Positions 22,320-36,416 of a stretch of DNA of 64,000 nucleotides are shown in pieces. A model generated the notes under the pieces. The model was given only the letters and a program-made list of their open reading frames with translations. It searched no databases and was not told the DNA's origin. Source of the stretch: Elysia chlorotica (taxonomy: Eukaryota; Mollusca; Gastropoda; Plakobranchidae); the NCBI GenBank assembly GCA_003991915.1, contig RQTK01000180.1, positions 350,733-414,732 on the forward strand. Reading direction: 5' to 3'. Every line of letters starts with the position of its first letter. Position 1 is the stretch's first letter. The translations under genes were made by a program, and so were the position numbers.

Positions 22320-24385
22320 ATTAATCAGAAGGCATTTAGAAAAAAAAGAATATCATTATGTCTTGTACAAATCGGTACAAGAGGATAGATGCAGAAAAAA
22401 GATAAATTCGGATTATTTTCTATGCTTGATGGGAATAGCAATACAAGGAAATTAGCTGGCAAAAGTTTCAAAGCCAGAATGGAAGAGAGAAAGTCACCAG
22501 CATTATTCAGCAGGCTAAAAATATCGCAGTCTGGCAAGGCAGGAAGTATTGGGCAGAGGATAAAACTAATTTGGCAAAAACTGACACACAGAGATGCCTT
22601 CTCCAGCGTCCGTGTGGCGTCCCTCCTCTCCATCTTCGCTCCACGTCCATCAATTTCCCTGCCAGGACTTCCCGCTATCTTGCCCTCGTAAAATGCTCTG
22701 GAAATTAGAGCTGCTCGATTTTCGTGAGAGTCTTGTGTTACTGCTTTTATGATTTTAATTCTCTCATTAGACTATTTTCCAGAAGCCGAGTGAAATGTGG
22801 AGTCGGATTAGTTTCCAAGATGTTTAAACGCGTTTAACGAGTATGGAGTGTTCTTGGAAGAAATTGTCTAAAATTCTGCAAATTCAAACCACTTTAACGG
22901 TTGATTATTTCCTTTTCGATCTGTGCATATAACTATCAATTCATAGTCTAGACTCTGCGGAACTTTTAGGTCGACAATCGACCGCTACGCATAATATTGT
23001 ATCTTTTGTTCAAGGTTGAGAGTTGAGCACAATTTTCTTTATTCTTATCCTTGTCCCTCAAACATAATGCTCGAGGCATGAAATCAAGTTGCACTTAATC
23101 TGGGTCGAAGCTGCTTCAAAGTTTATGTGTTGATTGAATTAGGACTACATAAAAGTGCAGTACTTTTTTCCTTTAAAAGGGTTGCAATTTAAACTATGAA
23201 TAATTACATGCATGCGTCTCTTTTTTTTGATTGTATTGACACTCACTAGTCCAGAGAAAATAGCATTGAACCTACAACTAATTGCTTTCCACCATTTTTG
23301 TCCTAACTTGTTTATTGTGATGTCAAGTATGTCCATACACAAGTTTACCAAAACCAGAATTGCAGAACACGGTTAAAAATGCTTCTAAATTTTTTTTATT
23401 TCGAAGTAAAATATTTGTATAAAGCATCATTTAGTTTAGCATCACATTTTAAGCCTAGCCCTAGATTCTAACCCATTTGGTCTATGACTAGACATCAATA
23501 TAATAGTTAAAAGACACGCGACAGATGCCGTGACTAAACTATGGCAACGGCAGAGACAAAAATGGAATTCTCATTCCAATGTACAACTAGATCTGAAAGC
23601 GTTAACTCTGAAACTTATGAATGTCCAGTAAAAAGCTTAGTAATGTTTAACACTTCAATATTTTTAGCATGCCCAATTAAAACGCGCTGTGGAAATTGAC
23701 TTGAGCTAGATCTAATGCTAACACCATTTTTTAAAGTGTTCTAATATTATTCAAGTAGTGCATTGTGTACTATTTATAGATTTAGCTTCATTACATTTGT
23801 ATTTCATATTCTTAACAGTGTTTTTTGTTTTTTTTGTTGTTTTTTGTTTTGCTTTTTTTTGCTTTTTAAAAAGCTACATTTTTGGTTATTGCAGTTTTAC
23901 TCGTTAGTAGCATTACATTATAATACAAAATAAAAGCGCTAATGTGAGAAAACCTGCCGGAACACGGTCTAGAAGCCAAAGTGTCAACCCTCGTTTACAA
24001 ATAGGCTAGCCCTATGGCGCACGTAATTTTTCTTGAATATGTAACTCCGTTTTATGGTAGAGATAAAGAGAAACCTTCAAAGGGTCAGTTACATTTTGCG
24101 AATTGAAAGGAAAACGGAATATCATCTTGTTGCACAAGTGTGCTTCGACAATTCTGATTGAGCTACACGCAGATCTTAAAAAAGAGAAGGTGCTTAGAAA
24201 CTCAGGATTGTCAAAGCTGCTGCTCAGCTGATGCTTGCAGATTTGAAAGCGCTGTGTATTGACAATGAATGGTATTCAGACTCCAGAAAAATGTGTCATA
24301 TAAAAAAATTAGATGCATTATCCGAGTCTCTCAAATACTTTATTAAAGTGATAGTATATAGCAAAAAGAAAGATCTGAAAAGGAA
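22320..24385. other. unique sequence, no gene seen
   Basis: At 22390-22690 both strands have open frames of about 100 codons in balanced-composition DNA, without any domain I recognise. T-rich homopolymer tracts occur at about 23820-23870. Confidence 0.5.
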
Positions 24386-24389
24386 GCCA

Positions 24390-25708
24390 TATCTTTTGAG
24401 CTAGAAACTGATCCACCGTCATTGTTTGATTCGTGTGGCATGATGCGGGTATGTCAGAAGTCAGTGCTAGCCACTTGATTATGGAAGAAACAATTCGCAG
24501 CACAGCTACCAGCATACGATTTACAATACATCATTGATGGCACAAATTCAATTAGCCTAGAGGAGCGACTAATGAAGATATACTTTATATAAATATTAGT
24601 TTTGCGAAATCTCAATACAGGCACAGGTTTGTTATTTTCGATGGTTACTGGCCACAGTCAAGAACAAAAGCTTCTGCGCACACCAGAAGAGGCCTGAAGT
24701 ACTCATGGGATATCTCAATATGCCCAAGCAGCTGTCTGTGCGAAAGAAATGTTTTTTCCTGTCAAATAGTGAAAACAAGCAGAACTTTATTAACTTACCT
24801 AGCAGCAGGCTACAATCAGCAGGTATTAAAATTGGGCATGCCAAGAGTGATGCTGAAATCAGGTCCTTGATCATTAAAACTGTACTGCAGTCAGCTTTGA
24901 TTTGCGACAGTGTTTTAGTTGACGAAGACACCGACCTACTCGGCTTCTGTTGTACCATGCCACTGATGAACAATATATCATTTTATTCAAGACATCTAGT
25001 GGTATGATTTGGGATATTCAAATGGCAAAGGCGTAACTTGGGAGTACATGTTGCATTAATGTCTTATTTTTACACGCACTCACAGGATCTGACACTACGT
25101 CTCACCCCTATACCACTGGGCAAAGAAGTGCTTTTATAACTTTAAAAGCAACAAGCAATTGGTGGAGTCTTTAGAGTTATTCGTGACTGCCACTAACAAG
25201 GAACTGCCCATCAAAATGGGAGAGCGAGCTATGGTGATTTTATATGGCGGTCCCAATGAGAGCCTCGATGAACTGAGATAATAAGAATATATGTAAAAGG
25301 TGGCATCTCAGAAAAAAAGCAGTACACCCTTCCAGTTTGCCACATACTTCTGCTGCAGCTTAATTTCTTAGCTTAAGGGTTTACTTCATACGAAACCACA
25401 GTTTAGAAAAACCTGAGGGACTCTGAAGATGAGGACCCAACCAACTGGAGTTGGCAGATATACATGGCACCCTTCACTCTATATATTCAGACTCCCCCCC
25501 TGCGCCCGAAGACCTTTTCAACGTCAGCGCTTGCAAATGCAAAAGTGACTGTTCGACTCTTCGGTGCAAGTGCCGAGAGCATATCCTTAACTGCTCGTTA
25601 GCATGTATCCAGTGCCAGAGGGAATCCTGCACTGACATTCCACATCTTCATGCCACAGTTCTGCGAGATAGCGAGAGTGACGATGAGTGGTGCCACTTCG
25701 AATAGTTT
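24390..25708 (+). pseudogene. broken member of a recurrent invertebrate family ending in a CXC cysteine-rich domain
   Basis: Frames joined over stops resemble a large multicopy family seen as 'uncharacterized' proteins in molluscs, corals and fish. Recognisable parts are FELETDPPSLFDSCGMMR (about 24396-24450), VIFDGYWPQSRTKASAHTRR (about 24632-24692), and an open 100-codon stretch at 24705-25007. That stretch has FLSNSENKQNFINL, the SDAEIRSLIIK block and VLVDEDTDLL, a nuclease-like acidic core. LTGSDTTS-type sequence lies near 25085-25105. The end is open at 25451-25705. There SPPAPEDLFNVSACKCKSDC and following residues form the pattern C-x-C-x3-C-x4-C-x-C-x6-C-x3-C-x2-C-x4-C (residues 28-60), a tesmin/TSO1-like CXC zinc-binding motif. 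Function is unknown. A mobile or domesticated-transposon origin is my inference. Several stops and frame changes indicate a pseudogene, though introns cannot be excluded. Confidence 0.75.
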
Positions 25709-25714
25709 AATTTT

Positions 25715-27100
25715 TAATACATGCCTAACAGCACAACATTGTGTAAGAACGCGATATTTTCTTTATAAATTTTTTTAAAAGAAAACAAAAAACTTTGCTA
25801 ATCGGTGTTTCCACAGCAGAGTTATCATGATATGCTTGTCCGCTTAAAGCAAAACATGAAACTCTTATAATGTGTGTGTGTGTGTGTGTGTGTGTGCGTT
25901 TTCTCTCTATAGAAGAACATAATCTCGTTGTATCGATTTTTGTCGATAATTATGCCCGGTGCATCCTTATGTTTTTCATACTCTTAAAAGTTTATTTTGT
26001 CGGTCTTCACGTTATCCTATAAGACACATTTCATGCAATAAAAATATAATTGGTAATTTTGAGAAATAGCAAAACTGAAAATGAATTTTATATATTGAAA
26101 AATTCAATGTTTCTTTAATTTTTCACTGAATAACTTTGAACTTACGTTTTTTGGAATTGTTGCTTGGTAATTTGTTGTGAATATATATTGATTCACTTAA
26201 AACTTGTGTAATAGACAAATTAATGTGTTTATTAATACATCTACTGTAAACCGAAATTGAAGTTGTTAGGAAAAGCAGATAATGGTTAAAATAATTATGC
26301 TATTATTTAGTTCTGGGCCTAACTTAAACGTCCATGGGGTATACAGACTATTTCTCAAGATGTACGCATTTAGGATAAAGTGTTTTTAACGTTTTGGTGG
26401 AATAAAAAATAAATGTGTGGAATACTAGAAAATGGATGGGACTTTCTCTTAAGATTTCTTGTCCACGAAAAATGATCCAGAGAAAAAGACGTTTAAAGAA
26501 AATAAATTGTCATACCCTTTTAAAGCCAAACTAAAATTCTCTATATCAATCTAATTATATTTTTTAATCCTATTTTTTTCTACAACTTAACAATATGTTT
26601 TCTTAATTTTTAGAAAAATGAAAAATGAAAAAACAATATTTTGCAATTGATGACCGTTGACCTCTAAATTGGTCCTGTTCCACCACACCTATGGCGGTAA
26701 ACTTTTAGTATGTTATAATTATTTGGACACTTGCTCAACATTCAAATGTAAAAAGAAAGAAAGAAAGAAATAACAAACCAACTTTTGATTCGCTCTGTCG
26801 CCTAAAATGCGTTTTCTACAACATAAAAATGTGATTAATAGGAAAATCGTCAAACCGAACTATGATTTAGACTGGAGGAAGGATACTGACCATGAATGGC
26901 CACTTACGATCCAAAGGAAAACCCTTTTGCCAACTCGGGTCTTTATCCCAAGAGTCATTTCAACATACATTGGTCATTTAGACAGAGATTTCTTAGATCA
27001 CCCAAGGGGAGACGGACATACTATTCCACTTGGCTCGCAAGATTGTGCTTGCGTGCTGCGCTAATATATCACCAACCTCTGTCCTATCGTTCTAGAAATC
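25715..27100. other. AT-rich sequence with (GT)n, no gene seen
   Basis: A (GT)n run at about 25871-25897 and an (AAAG)n run near 26755-26770. The rest is AT-rich and featureless. Short frames at 26807-27168 show no domain. Confidence 0.55.
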
Positions 27101-27107
27101 TTAGTCA

Positions 27108-27252
27108 AAAAAGGAGGCAAAGAGAACGAGAGATATACATAGAGAGAGAAAAAGAAAGAGAGAGATAGAAAGAAAGAAAGAGAGAGAGAAAGAGAGAAGA
27201 AAGAGAGAGAGAGAGAGAGGGGGAGAGAGAGAGAGAGAGAGAGAGAGATAGG
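27108..27252. repeat. (GA)n/(GAAA)n array
   Basis: Imperfect purine array with AAAG interruptions, becoming pure GA near 27225-27247. Confidence 0.95.
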
Positions 27253-27259
27253 GCAAGAG

Positions 27260-28415
27260 ATGATTGATATAGAAAGGCAAGTCGCTTTCATGTTAACGTT
27301 TATACACCAAAATTACGAATAGATGAGAAAGAAGAAATTCGACGCAAATAGAAGCATGATGTTGTCGATAACGATTTAGGGCGATCAATGGATTGCGTTG
27401 GATTACATGTACATTCTTTTTTTTATAATTTGTAACATTTTCAAATTGATTCCATTTTATTTTCTTTCCACGGCAATTATGTGTTTTTATGGCATCAAAC
27501 CTGTGCGATATTAGCAGATAAAAAAGACTTCAAAAGGAGATAATTATTATCCAAAATGGTCACCTACCGCCGAGTTTTTTTTCGTTGGAACTTGCATAAG
27601 GATAATCCTATATATATAAAGATGGGTAGGTATATACCTCTAAGTATTTATGTGCTCAACGAAAGCCATATTGGCTAGTTTCCTCCCAAACCAGTCTGCG
27701 AGAACAATATATTTTACAACAAAAAACTATCCAGTTTGCACATAAGTGGTGTATTTTTTTAACTGATAAAAAAAATGGAGATGAGCAAAACATCAGGTAA
27801 AAAAATGCACTTTCTTTGATACTGTGTTCTTTTTTTAAATTTTGAAAAGATTTTTATTTCTCTTTTTTCCTTAAATAGAAAGATACATGGAACAGGTATA
27901 AACATTTTTTATATATAAAATAGCCATAAATAATAGCAACAAAGTTATTGATGACAGTACTAATTATAACGCCGATAATAATGAAGGTGGTATTGAAAGA
28001 GATAGGAATGGACGCCAGACAAAACAAACATACAAACAAGCGAGCGAAAAATGCAACCACAGATTTATAATAATTATTATAGTACAAATCATCATTACCA
28101 TTATCATAATCATCATCGTTTAAAAGTTTTTTTTTAATCTCCAGAAAGCGCTGGTGTCATTATTTTCCTGTTGCTGGCTACTGCGCTGGTCTCAGGTTCG
28201 GTGGCCCTTTGACCCCCGACCCTCTTCCCGCCCACACTATCCGACCCACAGACACCGCGAGCTGGCGCGCTGATATGCCGCGAAGAGGGGCCGCCATTTC
28301 ACTGAACTATCTAGCGCTATTAATAGAAATCTGTGGTGGAAACTTATAATTGTATTCACATTAATAACGTTGCTAAGTAATTATAAACTACTAGATGTAC
28401 ATCACATTAAACTGC
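27260..28415. other. unique sequence with a GC-rich patch, no gene seen
   Basis: AT-rich to 28130, then a GC-rich patch (about 28185-28300) of unknown nature, then AT-rich again up to a SINE fragment. Confidence 0.45.
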
Positions 28416-28423
28416 TGAGAAAG

Positions 28424-28495
28424 GAGTCATGATATCCCCGCCCTGTCTCGTGTGCACATAAAATTGTCAGACGCCAGTCTTAGGGCCCGAGAGAG
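28424..28495 (+). mobile_element. SINE fragment (family A copy 4)
   Basis: GGAGTCATGATATCCCCGCC, CTGTCTCGTGTGCACATAAA and ATTGTCAGACGCCAGTCTTA followed by GGGCCCG match the family A middle region at 57590-57655. The head and tail are absent. Confidence 0.75.
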
Positions 28496-28499
28496 AAAC

Positions 28500-31400
28500 A
28501 TAGATAGAAAGACAAAGGCAAAAAAATATTAAATAAATAAATATATATCCAAAATTTCTGGGTTTAAAAATGACAAATTATTGATCATCAATTCAAAAGA
28601 TTCTCTTTTCTCGAATGTACGGAGATAACGGGCAAACACGAAACAATAAAGAGATATGAAACTCTGACAGGAAATTCAAATTAATAATAAAATTCCCGGT
28701 TCACTGAAAAAGACGGGTCTTATTTGCAGGTAACGTGAAACCAATCCTATAACCGGAGACAATATATGACAAAAAATATATCTTTCTAAATCTCATTTCT
28801 GCTATTTATATCTCAGTCTACAAGAATCAAATTTTGAGAAAACATGAAGTGTAGAAGATTCATGGGTGCCTTTTGTTTCACAAATTACCATTGTCAGTGG
28901 TTTATTTATGTATGGAATACAGAGCAATTCCATTGTGAGCGAATTAGAAATACCCGGGCACTAGACGTCTGGTTCAGAGTGAATTTCAATACGAGAGGGG
29001 CCGGTGTGTTGTTAAAGACTTTTTCTCACTGACTTTGTGAGTGAACTCTACCCTATCTATCGATTTTATCTGACAGGCTAGAGACAAACGGCTAGAAGAT
29101 CATAGACAGCAGTGGTGCGGTGAAACCATCTATATCTCCGTTCGCGTTTCTGGGGTATCTCAGATATTGATTTTCTTATAATGACATCAAATCACACACT
29201 CGGTCAACCTGCGAATCATAGCACCTAAAAACACTGATAATGACCAATTCTGAGTAAAAATCAATTTTCGACAGCCCAAGCAAAAATTGATGAGCTCTTA
29301 AAGTGTGATTGAGATATTTGGAGATTGGATAAAAGATATAGAAAAAGAGATATACGGAGATATGGGGGGAAAGTCGATCACTGAGAATAAAGCAGCGACT
29401 TTTATCGGAATGATGACATCACCCGGATGCAATGATTCTTTGTACGGACATTAATGGCATCGTTAGATTGTCTATGTCATAGTGAGCAAAAATATAACTT
29501 TTTCTCAAGTAACCTCCTTCGTAAAAATTGCATCAGATACATATCAGGTATACCTATGCCCATTTCGTTCAATGATAGTATCAGAGGAAAACATGAAAAA
29601 ACCAAGAGAAAATAAAATAGTTATTTAGTTTTTCTTGGACAAATTTCTCCGAGTGATTTCCTATGGTGTATTCAGGAAGTCTTTCAACTATTATAATTTA
29701 ATGTAGACCGCTTGAATTTTTGCCAAACTAGATTAGGAATACAGAGTTAAATGAGTCAGTGAGAAGAATTGTATCGAGATTCGCCCAAATGAATCTCTAA
29801 ATTGCCACAAGCCACTTTGAGATTGCTATGGCTTACTTCTAGATGCTTGGGGTTCAGCCTTTTCGACTATCTAGCTGGTCGTGGCCTCTCAGGCGCAGCG
29901 AATGTTGGACCATACGCTTTTGGATTCTTGAGCCATAGTTCGTTTCGAGCGTGTCCTCGTGTTGCTATAGCAATGAAAAATTAATTAATTGCACTCTCTG
30001 TCTGTTTCTTCTTACCTGGTTAATAAGGTTAGTTCGGAAGATTCTCTTTGAAATTTTCAGAGCATGATGATGCTCAGTTTTTCTCATACCTCACAGGTTA
30101 TAAGACGGTGGGTTTGTTTTTAAGTTCATTCGGTCTAAATCTAAAGACGTATTTGTCTCCCAAACGGTGGTAGGCTTTTCTACTAAAGTAAAATTAATGT
30201 CAATGGTTTGTTTTGCCTAAACTCTTTGTTTAGAAAACTTTAAAAAGTGTAAAAATTTAGCACAGCTCAGTCCTACAAGGGAGAATAAGAGAGTGTCACC
30301 CATTTTTTGTTAGTTTAGAACTTTCACTGCTTTCTCCGTGACCTTTTGAATTATTCATCATTTCCGACGACTTTCAAAGTCTAGCAATACAAGTAAGGTT
30401 GTTTGGGTTTTTCCTTATTTTGCTCATTTCCTTTTGAGTTTGTGGACGCATTACAAGGGGAGCTACTTGGGAAAACAGTCGAGAGAGCTCAACGCCCTCC
30501 GAGAATCAATCAATAAAATGATCGTTTTCCGGAACAAGAGAGTTAGTACGCTAGGAATGTATTCAGCCGCAAAGCTACGGGAACACAAATCTTCTAGAGC
30601 AAGGTCCCCGGGATCAATGTTGGTAAAATTTGGGACGATTAAGAAAAGAAGGACCACAATTTACAGAATTAGATAAAGAACATGTGTACGGAGAGGAATA
30701 ATTTAGAGAATGGAATTCTTGTACTTTGTAGGATGGTACGAGTAACTCTAGAAAAACTTATTACTTCCCAAATCACAGCTGTTATGTGGTTATTATGACA
30801 AAGTGGCGTTAATTTTTCCTTTGTTCTTCTAATACTTATTTTACACAAAGTGGAATTTGCAAACCATAATAGAAAATCAATTGTTACGTTGTTTTCAAAT
30901 ACAAATGTGAAAGAAAAATGTGAATCAATAAATTCAGGTTATACTTTTTTCACTATACTTCTTTCAAACATCTACATTGAGATGGGTTCCTTTTTTATCA
31001 TTGCAAAATCTCCAAAATCTCCCTCTTTAAATGAAGAATTGTCAAAATTGAGTGTAAACCACTTCATTAAAACTCGGATGTAAGCTTTGTTCTCGTGCTC
31101 TTGAGCACTCCAGGCACATTTTTACTTCATACAGTTATTCAAATGATTTAAAGACTAAGAGCCTATTTTGCTTTGATTGAAACAATCTCGAGAACAGCAA
31201 AGTCTCAAGCTGGCGCTTGTATAGAGTTAGTGAGCACTGTGCTATCAAGTTAGAGATCGATAGTATAAGAGTTCAAAGATATGCACTTAAGGAGCATGGA
31301 CAGACACTTGTTTTGAAATTAGAATGCTCGGTTAATTACGCTGTACCTTAAAGAAACCTATAGTTGCTTCAGACATCCATGAGAAATACAACGGATACAT

Positions 31401-31975
31401 TTGCTTTACCTTGGCAATTAGTGTATACTTTTAACAACCTTTTTTACTGCACGTTCATACATCCTAGTAAGATCACTCGTTATTTTCATGGAGAAATACA
31501 GGATCCTTTAACATGCGATCGACTCCAACATTTTAAAAATTAACCCTTGGTGAAATAAAAATGTACCTAAGATAGCACTGCTAGCAGGCACATTCCTGTT
31601 ATTATTTAAAACTACAATGCTGACTAATTGGCACAATGAACATAGCCATTGCAGTTTGGTAACTTGCTATCATCTCTTCGACTGTCATCAGGATATTCTT
31701 TTTTTTTGTTTTGATTTGCTTCAAAATGTGTATGCTGCGTTTGGTTTTTATTCAAATGATATCTATCATGCTTGCCTATGCAGTAAAAGCATATCCCAAA
31801 TGTTCTACCAGTCCTTGGCCAAGAGGGGTGATAGCTCCACACCTGAAGGTTTTGAGGTTGAGCTTGATAAGAGTAGACCAGGCCAGGCGGCGACAGTAGC
31901 CAGGTGCACATGTATATCACAACTAAAACAGGTGGTGCCTGAGACAGGTAATCACAAAATGCTTAGGATAGGTAG
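28500..31975. other. unique AT-rich sequence, no gene seen
   Basis: About 3.5 kb without identifiable repeat or coding domain. Short frames at 28844-29032, 29802-29984, 30434-30676, 30850-31083 and 31617-32021 lack recognisable motifs or plausible splice context. Confidence 0.5.
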
Positions 31976-32087
31976 TGCAAGAGCTTGCTGGGGGAGAATG
32001 ATGAAGAAAAGGAAAAAATGAGAAAAGCAAAAGTAGTAAAAGAAATAGAGCAATAAACAAAAGAGGAAGTGTCACACGGACATCAAG

Positions 32088-32136
<49 letters not shown>

Positions 32137-32151
32137 AGAAAAAGGAGAGGG

Positions 32152-32214
<63 letters not shown>

Positions 32215-32413
32215 GAGGAGACTTAAAAAAAGTGATAGAGAAAAGAATTAATATAATTCTATGCCAAAACGTTGACCAAAATATAAATAGAATATAACTG
32301 AGCCAAACAGAAGTGCAAACAGAAAGAAAGAGGGACATTCAAGCAGACAGAAACACACACAAATACACACACAGAGAAAAAGACAGAGAAATACAGAGGC
32401 AGACAGACAGACA
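32088..32413. repeat. (GA)n, (GACA)n and degenerate GACA tract
   Basis: GA array 32089-32128, poly-G/A, a regular GACA array about 32153-32214, then imperfect GACA/CACA to 32413. Confidence 0.95.
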
Positions 32414-32419
32414 GAATGA

Positions 32420-33060
32420 GGAGAGCCTTGATTGAGATATATTACATCATATATGTAACATAATCCTATGTGAGACAACTCGAGATGTTATGCCCACAGT
32501 GAAAGTAGAAACCGAATCTCGTTTTTCAAAAAACATGTTCCGTGTAATCTGATGCCACAATAGTGCATCGTCAACTTGGTTAAAAAAAAAGGAAATTAAC
32601 CTATCTTGTCTGAGATTCGCAAATGTTTAATGCATGGAGGGTGTTCCCTATCTTCTCGCATGCACTGAGACTAATAAAACTTTTATGACTGGTGTCCCAA
32701 ACAATACGTGGATCATTTTAGATTTTTTTTAAAAGTTGTATTTTTCCCTGCCATTTTAAACGGCTTATTTTTTTCAAAATGTATTTAAAATTTGAAAGTC
32801 AGGGGAAAATGAGTAAATGAAAGAATTTTAGAATCATGGTTAATTCCTAAGTGATTATACACCTGTGTGAATGAGCGTTCATATCACGGGGAATATCTTA
32901 ACCCCAAGAGCGTGAGGCTGAGAGCTAAATTCTGTTTATAAATACAGAAAGTGTAAACAAACCAAAGCAACTAGAGCGGCCATCGCCTCATCCATCACTG
33001 GTAGGCCGGGTGATAATACAACATGCTGTGAGGTGCTCAGTCTCGAAGGTTATCTGGAGC
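32420..33060. other. unique AT-rich sequence, no gene seen
   Basis: No feature recognised. Confidence 0.5.
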
Positions 33061-33069
33061 AGGGAGGGA

Positions 33070-33073
33070 AGAG

Positions 33074-33149
<76 letters not shown>

Positions 33150-33151
33150 CG

Positions 33152-33200
<49 letters not shown>
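33070..33200. repeat. (GA)n array
   Basis: About 130 bp of GA with GGAG and GCGAGCGA interruptions. Opposite-strand Leu-Ser frames are artefacts. Confidence 0.97.
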
Positions 33201-33201
<1 letters not shown>

Positions 33202-33539
33202 ATGATGGCGTGTGAAGAAAGGGACAGGGAGAAGGAAGAAAGTAGCTGGGAGAAGCAGATGGGAATGGAAGCATAGTGACAAGACAGGAATATTTACTAT
33301 GCTACACTGTCTTTCTAAAATAAATATTAAAAAGTACATTTTTCTTAAGAATGTTCAATGTAGATTTTGATAGTATCTATACTTACAAAATTACCGACTA
33401 AGTTCAGCTTTTTCTGGGTCCAAATTCGGCTCATTAAATTCAAAAATGGTCCGAGTAACGGTAGTTTAACTTAGACAAGTGTTCCTTGACCATGGCTACA
33501 GCCAGATAATGTGCGTTGATAAACTCACGTTCATAAGGG

Positions 33540-33615
33540 AACGCGGCCAGCTCAATCAAGTAGTGTACTGGACTAAGAGAGGTAAATAGTTCAAATCTAA
33601 GTTGATTGGCCCGTC
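33540..33615 (+). mobile_element. possible tRNA-like SINE head
   Basis: CCAGCTCAATCAAGTAGTG resembles an A-box region and TAGTTCAAATCTAAG, 50 bp later, resembles a B box. The spacing fits a tRNA-derived promoter. No conserved body was recognised, so this may be a decayed SINE or chance. Confidence 0.35.
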
Positions 33616-33619
33616 TCTA

Positions 33620-36410
33620 AAGGTGAGACTAAAAAATTGAAATAATTATATTTCTGGATATAGCTATATATACTTTATTCATCATACTCATAAATAACGC
33701 TATATTTCAATGTATCTCATTTTTCTGTCTCAAAACTTAAAAATTTGAATCTTAAGTGAATTAGCTCGTTAGAAAGTTGCCGACAAAATATATAATTATT
33801 GTCGTTGCTTGCTGGATCAAGATTATTTTTTACTTAGTTTATGCGATCTAGGTAGGAGCTAAATGGGGCAGGTGAGTCTTTCATACCATTCTTGTCCTTA
33901 CTTCTTTTTTTAATTGGAGGAAAACTTTAAGGGATGACGCAAAGATTAAATAGATGTTTTGAAATCTGTCACGATAATATTATAGAGTCTCTTTGAGAAA
34001 AAGTGATTTTATCAGGAAGAAATGTGTGTGCAAAGAGTTATCACTCCTTACTTTTCCAAGGAGTTTACTCACATAAAAGCTCTTTACTTACCCCTGTTTT
34101 TCCAAACTACTAAAAATATTTCTTTTTTTAGAATCAGTTGGCCACAAACGCACAATTTGCATAGATTAAAATATTTGTTAAAATTCGATGTGTCATCTAA
34201 ATTTAAATGTATTTGGCTTAACCTCATGGTCACGGATGTCCCGCTAAATCCTAGGTGCCTTAGTCAAGCGAGAGTTAATTTACTGTGCACGATAAGGTAT
34301 TTTATGTATTTCTTCGTTTTTCAATGATTTTCATTGATAAAATGATTGTTGGTGTAATGTGGACGGCATAACGTCTTGGCGTTGATTTAAACGATAGATC
34401 AATATTTATTGTGATGTGATCACACTGGTTGGAGACACACATCCATTTTGACTTATTTCATTGACTTTTCCACTAAGAACGATCTTAGTGGTTCCAATCT
34501 TTTCTGTACATTTTGTAATTCTATTATTTTTTCTGTTTTAAATCGTCATTGCTATAGTTTCATTGGTGTAAGTGTAATTTAATGATAAACTTAAACGAAT
34601 AATATACAGCAAATGTGAGGCGCAAGTAATATAAGCTGTACATGTGCAAAAAGGTTTTTGTCGAAAAAGGTTATACAAAAATCAAAAGGATATATAATAA
34701 TTAGTTATTCCTCAATACGGGTTATAACAATTCAATGTATGAAATGAGTGTATCTGATTAACAAATTAATTTATATCTATTTTGGTAGTGCATTGGTTGA
34801 AATCAAATTTTAACAGATTAAAGCATGGCCATTTCATTTTTTTAAACTAATAATCTTCATTCAACCAACCATGTTGCGACAAATGTGGATTTTAAAGTCG
34901 ACTTCCCCTTGTTTTCTACTATTTGGCAATGTGTCGGATCAAGAAAAGAAAATTTTGCCGTACATTCATTTATATTTTTAAAAAGTAGTGCTTAAAATAA
35001 TTCGAATGAGCGCTAGGACCGTTACTGCCGCTCCAATCAACTTCAAACTTTCTGTGTGCCTAACTTATTTTGCTCTCAGCTCGTACAAAGCTATTTTGTC
35101 TTCTTCTTTGGTCGCCAAGTCTATTTTTGAATTCGCATTGTGCCATGATGAAATCCGCCAATTGGTCTACATTGGGTTAATGCTTTTATAAATCTACTCA
35201 TCCTCTTTGTTTATTTCAAATAGCCTATATCTATATAGTATCCTTACCGTTGATTTTGATTTTTTTCGTTTGCATCGTGAAATGCACATTTTTTTACTTT
35301 AAGCTGCACAATGTCATTAAAAATAAGCATGTTTGTACTGTCAATAGAAAACAAGCTTACTTGCAAAAGCGCGACATTAATCTATGTACAATTACACATG
35401 AATGTATATAATATCAAGTTTGTTAATCAGGGACCGAGTCGGAAAGGGCATCGTGACTATTTCTACTTATTCTAAGAATCTATGCTCGATGTTGAGATTT
35501 GTTTTAAAAACAAAATACAACCAAAAGACTTTCTTGTGCACGCATGTATTTTCCTGCTATTTCCTATTGCTGCTTTGTAAATCCATTTTTCTTTTTCAAT
35601 AACAAGTAAAAGATTGCGCGAATAAACAAACAAACGGGAAAAATAAGAACTTATTTTTTACACGAAACCGTGCTATGTTGACGTTTGTCATGGCATGGGC
35701 GAGTTGGGTGTTTTCAAGTATGTAGTTAATCTCTTTCTGCAATAGATGTTGGTGCCTAAAATGATGTCTTTCCTATGCATAAAAACCTCAATTTTGATTT
35801 TGTAAGCACTCCGAGAAGTCGCCAGCTACCCTTTCATCTTTGTCCACCCTACAACCTCCATCTTCTTTCATCGACTTTAACCTTTCTTTGTGTTTTAGCT
35901 TTTATTTCAAACCGTTGTAAAGGTGTAAATTTCTACCAAAAGATCCACGCATATTGATTTTCCTCCATCTCCCTAAACGATTTGTTCGTCAACTTAGACT
36001 ATGAATGCGGGTTGCAAAAGACTAATTTTCTACTCGGAAGGAGTCAAGTGAAAACAAAGCGACCCAATACAATTTAGTTAGATTTTTTTTCAAAGTTGTA
36101 AGACGTAGAATAATTTAACTGTTTCATGAAAATGTTACTGACTTAATGTAAAAAAATGAGCTTACCTAAACAACTCCAAAGTCGAAAAATACAACTTACA
36201 GTTTATGGGTCAATCTAGTTATTCAGAGATAATGAATTATAAAAATTGTTTAAATAGAAAATTACAAATAATTAATAATAAAAACTATGAACAATAAAAA
36301 AAAGTTTGCCATAAAGATTTGTTATACTGATGTCATATTAATGTTTCTCACAGCATAAAGAATTGGTAATTATCAGTTGACTGGTTTGTTTCTTCGTGAA
36401 TTAATGTTGG
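33620..36410. other. unique AT-rich sequence, no gene seen
   Basis: Nearly 2.8 kb of AT-rich DNA with no identifiable gene, RNA or element. Confidence 0.5.
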
Positions 36411-36416
36411 TTCTAT

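Noticed and set aside
31617-32021. 134-codon plus frame, with a minus frame showing CFYCIGKHDRYH that resembles a zinc knuckle
   Set aside because: The minus motif does not keep the CX2CX4HX4C spacing, nothing else of a gag protein is visible, and the plus frame has no domain.
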